DNA from: Hymenobacter jeollabukensis
Lineage (GTDB): Bacteria > Bacteroidota > Bacteroidia > Cytophagales > Hymenobacteraceae
DNA: 64,000 bases
Direction of reading: 5' to 3'
NCBI RefSeq assembly: GCF_005771675.1
Contig: NZ_VAJM01000002.1
Span: 744,001 to 808,000, forward strand
The notes beneath the pieces were generated by a model that saw only the letters and a program-made list of their open reading frames with translations, searched no databases and was not told the DNA's origin. Positions 32,451 to 40,708 of the stretch are shown one piece after another (position 1 is the first letter of the stretch; every line of letters starts with the position of its first letter). A program made the translations under genes and the position numbers.

Positions 32451-34355
32451 TTACGTCCGGGGCGTCAGCGGTATTTCGAGGGTGATGGTGGTGCCGTGGC
32501 CGGGGGCGGAATCGAAGTGGGCGCGGCCGCCGAGGTAGACCAGGCGGGTCTGCACGTTGCGCAGCCCGATGCCCGCGTCCTGGTCCAGCGCCTGCGCGTC
32601 GAAGCCCCGGCCGTTGTCGGCCACCACGATGGTGAGCTGCTGCTCGTCGCGCACCAGTTGCAGGGTCATGTGGGTGGCGCGGGCGTGCTTCACCACGTTC
32701 TGCACCAACTCCTGCACCATGCGAAACAGCATGCTCTCCACGGTAGGGTCGAGGCGCTCTTCCAGGCCGTGGGTTTCCACCTCCACCTGCAGGCCGTCGG
32801 CGGGCAGGCGGTTCAGGAACCCGCGCACGGCCTGGGGCAGCCCGCGCTTGATGAGGGCGTTGGGCAGCAGGTTGTGCGAGATGCTGCGCACCTCCCGGAA
32901 CGACTCATCGACCACTTCCACCGCGTTGTCGATAAACGCCTGGTGGCCGTTGAGCTGGCCGTCCAGCTCGCGGTGCAGCTGCTGGTTGAGGGCGTGCAGG
33001 TTCAGCTTGGCGGCCGTCAGCAGCTGGCCCAGGCCGTCGTGCAGGTCGGAGCCGATGCGGCGCCGCTCGTTTTCCTCGGCTTTGAGCACGGCCGCGTGGC
33101 GCTGGCGCTCCAGCCGCTCCCGCTCCCGCGCAAACTCCACTTCGCGCTGCAGGCGGCGGCGGTTCAGCAGCAGGTACAGCAAGCCGCCAGCCAGTGCCGT
33201 GAGGCCCAGGGCGCCCAGCAGCAGGTTCTGGCGCCGGCTGGCGTCGGACTTGAGGCGTTGCTCGGTGCGTTCCTGCTGGCGCAGCTGCTCGCTGAAGGAC
33301 AGGGCCTGCACCTGCGCCAGCTTGCGTTGGCTGAACAGACTGTCGCGGGTCACCACGGCGTTGGCCAGGTAGCGGTAGGCCGAGGCGGCGTCGCCGCGGG
33401 CGGCGTACACCTGGGCCAGGTAGTTGCTGGCCTCGAAGATGCCCTTGGGGTAGTAGCCGCGCTGCCCGGCCCGCAGCGCCTGCCGGGCGTAGGCCAGGGC
33501 GCGGTCGGGCTGGTGGGCGGCTTCGGCCAGGCGGGCCAGGCCCAGGTAGGCCCGGCACAGCGCGTACGACACGGGCATGCCCTCGGCGCGCTGAATACAG
33601 AGCTGGTAGTAACGGCGGGCGGCGGCTGAGTCGCCGCGCTGGGCTTCCATGCTGCCGAGCAGGGCCAGGTCGCCGATTTCGCTGTGCCAGTCGTGGAAGC
33701 GGCGGTCGAAGTCGTAGCCCCGGCGGGTGTAGCGCAGCGCCGAGTCGAGCTGGCCCAGGAACTGGTAGGCCTGCCCGATGTTGCCGAGCACCGGCGTCAG
33801 CAGCACGAAGTCCTGCTTTTGCTCGGCCAGCTTCTTGGCCCGCAGGTAGTAGCGCAGGGCCGCGTGGTAGTTGCCCTGCTCGGCGTAGGCGTAGCCGGTG
33901 GCGTTGTCGGCGTGGATGAGGCCGCCCACGAAGCCCGCGCGCTCAGCCACCTGCCGCGCCTGCAGCTGGGTGTGCACGGCGGTGGGGTAGTCGCCGGCGC
34001 GCAGGAAGGCCCAGCCCAGCATCAGCAGGCTGCGGCACTCGCCGCGCGGGAAGTTGAGCCGCCGGGCCAGGCGCAGGCTGCGCCGGCCGTAGCGGATGGC
34101 CTCCACGGGGTTGTCGTCGGTCCGGTCCCAGGCCAACTGAATCAGCAGCTCCACGCGGTTGGTGTCGGGGCGGCTCTGGGCCAGCAGGTGCAGCAGGCTG
34201 TCGGCGCGGGCGCTGGTGCTCTGGGCGTGCGCGGGGCTGCCGAAGCTCAACAGCAGGGGCAACACCGCCCCGCAGGCCAGTTTGCCAACCACGCTGCGGC
34301 GGCGAAAACCAACCTGTTGGAAGAGGGCACAGTGGGGAACCTGGCTCGACAACAT
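32451..34355 (-). CDS. TPR-containing histidine kinase of the NarX/DegS type (HisKA_3)
   Basis: A 634-residue kinase. It has an N-terminal signal sequence (residues 21-45), a periplasmic region of about six tetratricopeptide repeats (about 50-345), one transmembrane helix (about 378-397), a coiled coil and a C-terminal HisKA_3 dimerisation domain with phosphoacceptor His439 in RRIGSDLHDGLGQLL. The HATPase follows, with ELVQNVVKHARATH, VVADNGRGF and GIGLRNVQTRL. Such kinases normally signal to a LuxR-type response regulator; none is encoded next to it, so it is an orphan in this window. The start at 34355 gives the signal sequence. Confidence 0.92.
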   Translation of the reverse strand: MLSSQVPHCALFQQVGFRRRSVVGKLACGAVLPLLLSFGSPAHAQSTSARADSLLHLLAQSRPDTNRVELLIQLAWDRTDDNPVEAIRYGRRSLRLARRLNFPRGECRSLLMLGWAFLRAGDYPTAVHTQLQARQVAERAGFVGGLIHADNATGYAYAEQGNYHAALRYYLRAKKLAEQKQDFVLLTPVLGNIGQAYQFLGQLDSALRYTRRGYDFDRRFHDWHSEIGDLALLGSMEAQRGDSAAARRYYQLCIQRAEGMPVSYALCRAYLGLARLAEAAHQPDRALAYARQALRAGQRGYYPKGIFEASNYLAQVYAARGDAASAYRYLANAVVTRDSLFSQRKLAQVQALSFSEQLRQQERTEQRLKSDASRRQNLLLGALGLTALAGGLLYLLLNRRRLQREVEFARERERLERQRHAAVLKAEENERRRIGSDLHDGLGQLLTAAKLNLHALNQQLHRELDGQLNGHQAFIDNAVEVVDESFREVRSISHNLLPNALIKRGLPQAVRGFLNRLPADGLQVEVETHGLEERLDPTVESMLFRMVQELVQNVVKHARATHMTLQLVRDEQQLTIVVADNGRGFDAQALDQDAGIGLRNVQTRLVYLGGRAHFDSAPGHGTTITLEIPLTPRT

Positions 34356-34676
34356 TTGCGCAATTTACTGAAAATCGACGGGTTGGCTGGGAAAAATTCT
34401 AGCATTCAGCTGGAATAATACTAGAAGCAGCCCGGCCGCCGTCGAAACGGGTGCAAGCAAGTCAACAGGGCCGCAGCGGGCAAGCGGGTGGGGCTTATTC
34501 TTTCGCCGGGCCGCGCCGCGCCCAGGCCAGCGGCGCAATAGACGGAATGCGGGCGTTGGTCGAGAAAAGCCCTGGGGTGAGCGAAACGAATTTCGGCCGC
34601 CCGGCACCCGGCGCACCTTTGCTTTCGTCAAAGCGGCCAGGCTGGTCGCGGACCTGTATCGAAACCCTTTCTGAGC
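34356..34676. other. Divergent intergenic region
   Basis: About 320 bases between the TPR kinase and the Spy/CpxP-like gene, transcribed in opposite directions. No gene is seen. CACCTTTG at 34614-34621 is close to a -7 box (its first base differs) and lies about 55 bases before the Spy-like start. Confidence 0.5.
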
Positions 34677-35177
34677 ATGCAAACCAGCTGGTTACGCGGC
34701 GCCCTTGGCGCGGCCCTCGTCGGAGTTCTTCACCTCACGGCCATCGGCACGGCGCTGCCTGCCCGGGCCCAGGAGCCCGCCACCCGCCCGCAGGGCCGGC
34801 CGGCCGGCCGGGGGCCAGGAAAAGGCCAGGGCCACAACCCCGAGCAGCAGGCCGATGACCTGGCCAAAAAGCTCAAGCTCAACGCCAAGCAGAAGGGCGA
34901 AGTGGCGGCCATCTTCAAAAGCCAGCACGAGCAGATGCCGGCCCAGCGCGGCGAGGGCCCCGCCGCCGACCGGGAGAAAGGCATGGAGCAGATGCGCCGC
35001 CTCGATGCCGACACCGACGCCAAGCTGCAAGCCGTGCTCACGCCCGCGCAGTACCAGCAGTACCAGGCCCAGAAACCCCGGCACGGCGGCCCCCGGAACG
35101 GGAAGGGCGATAAGGACGGCAAAGCCGGCAAAGGCGGCCGGCCGCCCAAAGACGCTACCGGCGCCGCTACCAACTAA
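34677..35177 (+). CDS. Spy/CpxP-like periplasmic protein
   Basis: A 166-residue exported protein with signal peptide ending ALPARA (then QEPATRP). After a Gly/Arg/Pro-rich linker comes a helical segment LAKKLKLNAKQKGEVAAIFKSQ and then DADTDAKLQAVLTPAQYQQYQA. The LTPAQ motif and the long amphipathic helices fit the Spy/CpxP (LTXXQ) family of periplasmic stress chaperones. The C-terminus is a basic Gly/Lys-rich tail (NGKGDKDGKAGKGG), unusual for the family and perhaps a nucleic acid- or surface-binding extension. A terminator-like hairpin follows at 35318. Confidence 0.65.
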   Translation: MQTSWLRGALGAALVGVLHLTAIGTALPARAQEPATRPQGRPAGRGPGKGQGHNPEQQADDLAKKLKLNAKQKGEVAAIFKSQHEQMPAQRGEGPAADREKGMEQMRRLDADTDAKLQAVLTPAQYQQYQAQKPRHGGPRNGKGDKDGKAGKGGRPPKDATGAATN

Positions 35178-35317
35178 CCCCGATACCCGTTCGGTTGGGG
35201 GCAGGTGAGGGAGAGTGAATGCTCCTGGCCGGACGGGATGATCGAGCGCGGCTTCGGTTTCTCAACAGCTTTTTTTGTCCACCGCGGACGCGAAGCCGCG
35301 TATTGCCTGTTACCCAG

Positions 35318-35348
35318 AACCGGCGGCGCTACGGGGCCGCCGGTTTTT
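35318..35348 (+). terminator. Terminator hairpin directly before the LytS start codon
   Basis: AACCGGCGGC pairs with GCCGCCGGTT across an 8-base loop and ends in five T residues, all finishing 8 bases before the ATG at 35356. It can end transcription of the upstream Spy-like gene and could attenuate the kinase gene. Confidence 0.75.
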
Positions 35349-35355
35349 GCTTGCT

Positions 35356-36414
35356 ATGGCCCGATTCTTCACCCGGCAGCGCCTGCTGCACATTCTCGTT
35401 CACCTGGTGTTCTGGGTGTCGCTGCCGTTTTTGCCCTGGGCAATCCTACAGCAGCAGCCCCCGCACTTCAGCTTCTGGCGCACGGCTACGCCCATTGCGC
35501 GCATGGCCGTGCTCTTCTACCTGAACTACTGGCTGCTGATTCCGCAGCTGCTGGCCCGGCGCCGGGTGGGGCTTTACCTGCTCACCGTGCTGGTGCTGAT
35601 GCTGGTGCTGCACATTCCGATGAGCCTGCACTGGCTGGGCATCGGCACCATGTCCCCGCCGCGGCCCGGCACCACCGTGGCCGACCGCCAGCAGTTTCAG
35701 GCCATCATCGTGCTGGTAACGGTGCTGGTGTGGATGGTGAGCAGCGGCCTGCGCATCACCAGCGAGTGGTTTGCCAACGAGCAGGTGCGCCGGCAGATGC
35801 ACAGCGACAAGCTCACCGCCGAGCTGGCCTTTCTGAAGTCGCAGGTCAGCCCGCACTTTCTGTTCAACACCCTGAACAACATCTACTCCCTGGCCCAGCT
35901 CGGCTCCGCCGATACGCCCGAGGCCATCCTCAAGCTCTCGCAGCTGATGCGCTACATGCTCTACGAGGCCAACGACCCGCGCGTGCCGCTGGAGCAGGAA
36001 GTGGAGTATTTGCGCAACTACATGGATTTGCAGCGCCTGCGCCTGGCCGACGACGTGGAAATCGAGTTCAGCCAGGAGGGCCAGCTAGGCGGCAAGCTCA
36101 TCGAGCCCATGCTGCTGATTCCCTTCGTCGAAAACGCCTTCAAGCACGGCGTGAGCTACCAGCACCCCTCGGCCATCAGCATCGCGCTGCGCGTGGTGGG
36201 CGACGAGCTGCTGTTCCGGGTGCAGAACCGCCGCTTCCCGGTGGCCACCCCGCTCACCGCCGCCCGCGACTCGGGCATCGGCGTGCAGAACGTGACCCAG
36301 CGCCTGCGGCTGCTTTACCCGCACCGCCACCACCTGGACATCGACCAGGGCGGCGACCAATACATCGTAACCCTAACCCTTGCCCTGCAGCATGCTTCGT
36401 TGCCTGTTAGTTGA
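35356..36414 (+). CDS. LytS-type sensor histidine kinase
   Basis: A 352-residue kinase of the LytS/YehU (His_kinase) family. Residues 1-130 hold four hydrophobic helices, consistent with an integral-membrane sensor of unknown stimulus. The kinase part begins with LKSQVSPHFLFNTLNNIYSLA (His167 as phosphoacceptor), followed by YMLYEANDPRVPLEQEVEYLRNYMDLQRLR, PFVENAFKHG (N box), and GIGVQNVTQRL. The ATG at 35356 begins directly before the first helix. Its stop overlaps the start of the LytTR regulator by 23 bases, so the two form a translationally coupled two-component pair. Confidence 0.93.
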   Translation: MARFFTRQRLLHILVHLVFWVSLPFLPWAILQQQPPHFSFWRTATPIARMAVLFYLNYWLLIPQLLARRRVGLYLLTVLVLMLVLHIPMSLHWLGIGTMSPPRPGTTVADRQQFQAIIVLVTVLVWMVSSGLRITSEWFANEQVRRQMHSDKLTAELAFLKSQVSPHFLFNTLNNIYSLAQLGSADTPEAILKLSQLMRYMLYEANDPRVPLEQEVEYLRNYMDLQRLRLADDVEIEFSQEGQLGGKLIEPMLLIPFVENAFKHGVSYQHPSAISIALRVVGDELLFRVQNRRFPVATPLTAARDSGIGVQNVTQRLRLLYPHRHHLDIDQGGDQYIVTLTLALQHASLPVS

Positions 36415-37132
36415 TGACGAGCCGCTGGCCCTGCGCCTACTGGCCGGCTACGTCGAGCGTATTCCGTTTCTGGAACTGGTGGGCACCTGCCGCAGCGCCA
36501 TCGAGGCCATGCAGGTGCTCCAGCGCGAGCCGGTCGACGTGCTCTTCCTCGACGTGCAGATGCCCGACCTGACCGGCGTGGAGTTCGTGCGCACCCTGCG
36601 GCCCAACGCGGCCGTGGTCTTCACCACCGCCTACAAGCAGTACGCCGTCGAAGGCTTCGACCTCGACGCGGTGGACTACCTCATCAAGCCCATCCCGTTC
36701 GACCGGTTTCTGAAAGCCGCCACCAAGGTGCAGGAGCGCCTGCAGCCGGCCGCCGCGGCCGCTCCGCCGGCTCCGGCGCCGCCCGCCCCAGCCCCCGCCG
36801 CGCCGGCCGAGGAGTACATCTTCGTGAAGGCCGACTACCACACCCAGCGCGTGACGCTGCGCGACATCCGCTACCTGGAAGGACTGAAGGACTACGTCAA
36901 AATTCACACCGGCGCGGGCAAGCCGCTGCTGACGCTCAACTCCCTGCGGGCCTTCGAGGAGCGGCTGCCGGCCACCGAGTTCGTGCGCGTGCACCGCTCC
37001 TACATCGTGGCGCTGAGCTGGATTGACTCCATCCGCAAAAACCGCATTTACATGGGCGAGGTGGTCATTCCCATCGGCGACGCTTACGCCGACGCCTTCC
37101 ACCAGCTCATCGAGCAGCGCAACATGCACTGA
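36392..37132 (+). CDS. LytTR-family response regulator
   Basis: A 246-residue response regulator. The receiver domain (1-120) has the acidic pocket DDE at 8-10, phosphoacceptor Asp54 in LFLDVQMPDLTG, a Thr in VVFTTAYKQYAVEGF and Lys in DYLIKPI. A 25-residue Ala/Pro linker follows (AAAAAPPAPAPPAPAP). The LytTR DNA-binding domain starts about residue 138 (IFVKADYHTQRVTLRDIRYLEGLKDYVKI) and ends FVRVHRSYIVALSWID. It pairs with the overlapping LytS kinase. The targets are not evident in the window. Confidence 0.93.
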   Translation: MLRCLLVDDEPLALRLLAGYVERIPFLELVGTCRSAIEAMQVLQREPVDVLFLDVQMPDLTGVEFVRTLRPNAAVVFTTAYKQYAVEGFDLDAVDYLIKPIPFDRFLKAATKVQERLQPAAAAAPPAPAPPAPAPAAPAEEYIFVKADYHTQRVTLRDIRYLEGLKDYVKIHTGAGKPLLTLNSLRAFEERLPATEFVRVHRSYIVALSWIDSIRKNRIYMGEVVIPIGDAYADAFHQLIEQRNMH

Positions 37133-37154
37133 GTTAACCGTGCCACTACTTTCT

Positions 37155-37193
37155 GCCCGCCCTCCGTTCCGCCCGGAGCGGCGGGCGGCTTTG
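37155..37193. terminator. Terminator hairpin between lytTR gene and convergent small gene
   Basis: GCCCGCC-CTCCG pairs with CGGAG-GGCGGGC (one bulged C) across a 7-base loop, followed on the plus strand by GGCTTTGTT. It sits between convergent stop codons at 37132 and 37206. Confidence 0.65.
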
Positions 37194-37205
37194 TTGGTGG
37201 GCAGC

Positions 37206-37520
37206 TTAGTCTTCGCCTTCAACGCTGATCTGGACCGTTTCCAGCCCGAGGTTGAGCCCCAGCATGAGGTTCAGGTAATCGGGGTCGTCGCCGCGCGTTT
37301 CGAGCAGCGTGTAGGGCTTGTTTTCCGTGGGAAATTCTACTTCCTCCACAGCCGTGATGCGCACCGTCAGAGCAAGGCCCGGGTTCAGCTGGATGTGGGC
37401 AAACATGCCGGGCTCGGCCGTGCCGTACAGCCGGCCGATCAGGAAAAACTGCTGCGTGCGACGAATGGCGAAGCTGTCGATGACTTCCAGGTAGGGTTGG
37501 GCAGGCGGAGTAGCGGGCAT
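37206..37520 (-). CDS. Small conserved-looking protein, possible EF-Tu domain-2-like beta-barrel
   Basis: A 104-residue cytoplasmic protein. The order IDSFAIRRTQQFFLIGRLYGTAEPGMFAHI, then VRITAVEEVEFPTENKPYTLLETRGDD, recalls domain 2 of translation factors (a small beta-barrel with a G-x-x-x-x-G turn). That likeness is a guess from strand pattern and no family is recognised. It has an acidic C-terminus (SVEGED). The gene is isolated between a terminator and a divergent acyl carrier protein gene. Confidence 0.6.
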   Translation of the reverse strand: MPATPPAQPYLEVIDSFAIRRTQQFFLIGRLYGTAEPGMFAHIQLNPGLALTVRITAVEEVEFPTENKPYTLLETRGDDPDYLNLMLGLNLGLETVQISVEGED

Positions 37521-37690
37521 GGCTCCAAGCAGAATGAAGAGGGGAAACTAAGGCTTCGCCCGGTTTTCCGGGGCGTTGGTAGAAAGTATTTCGGGCCGCT
37601 GACCGTCTACTCTACTTTCGATGGTGCCTGCCGATGAGCGGGCCGCTTTACCTGCCACCGCTCCGGCCGCCGGGGCCCCAACGCCGCTCC

Positions 37691-37975
37691 ATGAACGACA
37701 CCCTGCACCTGACCGTGTACCAGCAGCTGCAAGCCATGCTGCCCCAGCTTTCCGCCGACGCCTCGCCCGCCCTGCACCTGCAGGACGACCTCGGCCTCGA
37801 CTCGCTCGACGTGGTGGAGCTGGTCATTCGCCTGGAGCAGCGCTTCGAAGTGGAGCTGCCCGACGCCGAAATCGGCGGCTGGCGCACCCTCGGCGACGTG
37901 TACCACACCCTGGAGCGCCACGTAGTAAGCACCGCCGCCGCGTGGTGGAACCTCAGCCTGGGCTTCTTCGGCTAA
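37691..37975 (+). CDS. Acyl carrier protein-like protein
   Basis: A 94-residue protein from the ATG at 37691 (MNDTLHLTVYQQLQ). The phosphopantetheine site is intact: LQDDLGLDSLDVVELVIRLEQRFEVEL, with the serine of DSLD as the attachment point. The rest fits the four-helix ACP fold and ends in an extra aromatic tail (AAAWWNLSLGFFG). No fatty acid or polyketide gene lies next to it, so it is an orphan carrier protein that may serve a dedicated pathway or be redundant to the main ACP. It is divergent from the small barrel-like gene and upstream of the MscS channel. Confidence 0.88.
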   Translation: MNDTLHLTVYQQLQAMLPQLSADASPALHLQDDLGLDSLDVVELVIRLEQRFEVELPDAEIGGWRTLGDVYHTLERHVVSTAAAWWNLSLGFFG

Positions 37976-38157
37976 GCACTCCGGAGCGGCCAACGACGGC
38001 CGGCAAGCTACGGCCGGGCCGTTCAGCGCAAGGCTCCGGCTTGCCGGCGCGGGGCCGCCGCCCGATATTGCCGGGCTGTTGCCGCCTTTTCTTCCGATGA
38101 ACTTACGCGCCGCGCGCTGCCTCGTCTCCGACTGCGGGGGCGCCGGCCGGCCCGCCG

Positions 38158-40536
38158 ATGCCCCAGACCCGCGCTGCAAACACCTCCTTCCACCGTCCGC
38201 CGTGGCAGTTTGGCTTTCCTGACTTACTGCGGCTCCTGGCCTGGCTGCTCCCGCTGCTACTCGCCGCCCCCGCTGAGGCGCAGGATTCCACCAAAACCAC
38301 CCCGGCCGCCGCTGCTACCACCGCCACCGAGCAGGACGAAGCCCAGCGCGTGGAGCAGGCCTACATCGTGCTCGGCCGCATCAGCGGCGGGGCCCGCCGC
38401 GGCGCCGATACCGAGGACCTGACCGAGGATTTGCCCGACGTGGAGGCCAACCTCAAGACCATCCGGCAGAACCTGACCCAGTACAGCAGCGTCATCAACC
38501 TCAAGCAGGTGCGTATGTTTCAGGTGCTGCTCACCGAAATGCAGGCCGAGCTGGGCGCCTGGCGCACCGAGCTGAGCACCCAGGGCCAGCGGCTCAAGCG
38601 CATGCAAACCCAGCTCGATTCGCTGAACCGGCACGGCATCCCGGTGCAGGCCGATACCACCACGGCCCTGGGCCGCAGCACCGCCCGCCTGCACCGCAAG
38701 CAGCAGCGCGCCGCCCAGCTGCTGGCCCGCAACCAGCAGCGCGTCACGCAGCTCCAAACGCGCGTGTCCGACAGCTACATCCAGGCCCTGGAGCTGCAGG
38801 ACGAGGTGCGCGAACAGTCGCGGCGCTTCAACCGCCGCACCCTGGCCCCCGAAAACCCCGCCCTCTGGCGCGCCACCACCGCCGACGAGGCCCAGCAGGC
38901 CCAGGCCGGCCAGCTCGTGCGCGAGTCGTACGCCAGCCAGCGGCGCCTGCTGCGCTACTACTTCGGCCAGAACTGGCCCTTCGCCGTCTGGATGGTGCTC
39001 ATCGGAGCTACGTTCTTCACCTGGGTGTTTCGCAACTTCCGGGCTGTCGGCGCCGCCGCCGCGCCCGACGAGCGGCCTTTCCGCTACCTGCGCCCGGTGC
39101 CCGTGGCCGCTACGCTGGTGGTGGTGTTCAGCGTGGCCCCGTTCTTCGACCTGAACCCGCCCGCCGCCTACACCGACCTGCTGGAGCTGCTGCTGGTGGT
39201 GTCGCTCAGCGTACTGTTCGGCCGCTCGTGGCCCCGGCGGCAGTTTGGCTACTGGCTGGCCATTGTGGCGCTGTTTTTCGGGCTGACCTTCGTGTACGCG
39301 AGCAGCGCGCCGGGCCCCGGCCTGCGCTGGGTGATGCTGGGGCTGAACCTGGCGGCCGTGCTGGTGGGGCTGGGGTTGCTGCGCGAGTTGAAGCGCGGGC
39401 CGCGCCTGGCCGCCTTCGTGCCGCCGGTCCTCTGGCTGTTCGTGGCCCTGAACGTGCTGGCCGCGCTCTGCAACCTCACCGGGCGCCTGAGCCTGGCCAA
39501 GGTGTGCAGCAGCGCCGGCATCCTGGGCGTGACGCAGATTATTTCCCTCTCGGCCTTTGTGCGCCTGCTCACCGAGGCCTTCCGCCTGCAGATGCAGCGC
39601 AGCCGCCTAGCCGGCGGATTGGCCGTGCGCTTCCACTTTCAGAAGATCGAGCAGGGGCTGCGCACGGTGCTGTCGGTGCTGGTGTGCGGGCTGTGGCTGA
39701 CGAACTTCCTCACCAACCTGAACGTGTTTCGGCCTATTTACCGCTTCCTCGACGAGCTGCTGACCCAGCCGCACCGCCTGGGCAGCATCACCTTCAGCTG
39801 GGCCAACTTCGGGCTGTTTTTCCTCATCATCTACCTCTCGGTGCTGCTGCAGCGCTACGTGGGCTACTTTTTCGGGGAGACGGACGAGGACTTCAACAAC
39901 GACCCCCAGGACCGGCGCGGCTCCTGGCTGGTGGCCATCCGGCTGGTGCTGCTGGCCGTGGGCTTCCTGCTGGCCGTCATGGCCTCAGGCCTGCCGCTCG
40001 ATAAGATTACCATCGTCGTCGGGGCCTTGGGCGTGGGCGTGGGCCTGGGCCTGCAGAACATCATCAACAACCTCGTCTCGGGCATCATCCTCATCTTCGA
40101 GCGGCCCTTCCAGGTGGGCGACTACATCGAGGTGACCGGCAAAACCGGCCGCGTGAAGGACATCGGCATCCGCGCCAGCAAGCTCATTTCGCAGTCGGGC
40201 TCCGAAATCATCGTGCCCAACGGCGACTTGCTCAGCGGCCACGTCATCAACTGGACGCTGAGCAACAACCACATCCGCACCGAGCTGAACCTGAAGCTGG
40301 CCCCCGGCACCGACTTGGAGCGGGCCAAGCAGCTCATCACCGACGAAATCCTGAGCAACGCCAGCACCCTGCACAAAGTGGCCCCCGAAATCCTGCTCAG
40401 CGGCGTCACCGGGCAGGTCTACGAGCTGAAGGTGCTGTTCTGGATCAACAACATCCGCCAAGAGCAGGCGCTGAAAAGCGAAATCCTGGCCGGTATCAAC
40501 CGCCGCTTCAACCAGGAGGGCATCAAGCTGAATTAG
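38158..40536 (+). CDS. Large MscS-family mechanosensitive ion channel
   Basis: A 792-residue inner-membrane channel. A signal-like helix (FPDLLRLLAWLLPLLLAAPAEA) is followed by an extracytoplasmic region to about residue 265 rich in Gln/Arg heptads (two likely coiled coils), as in MscK/YbdG-type proteins. About eight transmembrane helices follow. The pore-lining helix and beta domain are clearly MscS: ITIVVGALGVGVGLGLQN, IINNLVSGIILIFERPF, VGDYIEVTGKTGRV and SEIIVPNGDLLSGHVINWT. The C-terminal alpha/beta domain ends at IKLN. It probably protects against osmotic downshift. A long palindromic element follows the stop. Confidence 0.93.
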   Translation: MPQTRAANTSFHRPPWQFGFPDLLRLLAWLLPLLLAAPAEAQDSTKTTPAAAATTATEQDEAQRVEQAYIVLGRISGGARRGADTEDLTEDLPDVEANLKTIRQNLTQYSSVINLKQVRMFQVLLTEMQAELGAWRTELSTQGQRLKRMQTQLDSLNRHGIPVQADTTTALGRSTARLHRKQQRAAQLLARNQQRVTQLQTRVSDSYIQALELQDEVREQSRRFNRRTLAPENPALWRATTADEAQQAQAGQLVRESYASQRRLLRYYFGQNWPFAVWMVLIGATFFTWVFRNFRAVGAAAAPDERPFRYLRPVPVAATLVVVFSVAPFFDLNPPAAYTDLLELLLVVSLSVLFGRSWPRRQFGYWLAIVALFFGLTFVYASSAPGPGLRWVMLGLNLAAVLVGLGLLRELKRGPRLAAFVPPVLWLFVALNVLAALCNLTGRLSLAKVCSSAGILGVTQIISLSAFVRLLTEAFRLQMQRSRLAGGLAVRFHFQKIEQGLRTVLSVLVCGLWLTNFLTNLNVFRPIYRFLDELLTQPHRLGSITFSWANFGLFFLIIYLSVLLQRYVGYFFGETDEDFNNDPQDRRGSWLVAIRLVLLAVGFLLAVMASGLPLDKITIVVGALGVGVGLGLQNIINNLVSGIILIFERPFQVGDYIEVTGKTGRVKDIGIRASKLISQSGSEIIVPNGDLLSGHVINWTLSNNHIRTELNLKLAPGTDLERAKQLITDEILSNASTLHKVAPEILLSGVTGQVYELKVLFWINNIRQEQALKSEILAGINRRFNQEGIKLN

Positions 40537-40558
40537 CGCTTAGCTGCAATGAAAAAGA

Positions 40559-40682
40559 ACGTCATGTCGAGCGAAGTCGAGACATCTCGCTTGCTGACGT
40601 TAAAGAGTAATTTCCTCGTTCAACGAGAAGGTTACTATCGGACTAAACACGCGAGATGTCTCGGCTTCGCTCGACATGACGT
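40559..40682. repeat. Long palindromic intergenic element (CGTCAT family, member 1)
   Basis: Outer arms of 32 bases (40559-40590 and 40651-40682) match at 31 positions and begin ACGTCATGTCGAGCGAAG. Inner arms (40606-40620 and 40622-40636) pair again with two mismatches. The whole 124-bp unit can fold into one long hairpin. It lies between the MscS stop and the convergent comM stop. No gene is inside. Confidence 0.85.
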
Positions 40683-40708
40683 GCTGGTGCGTCGGTCAGT
40701 CGCTGCTA

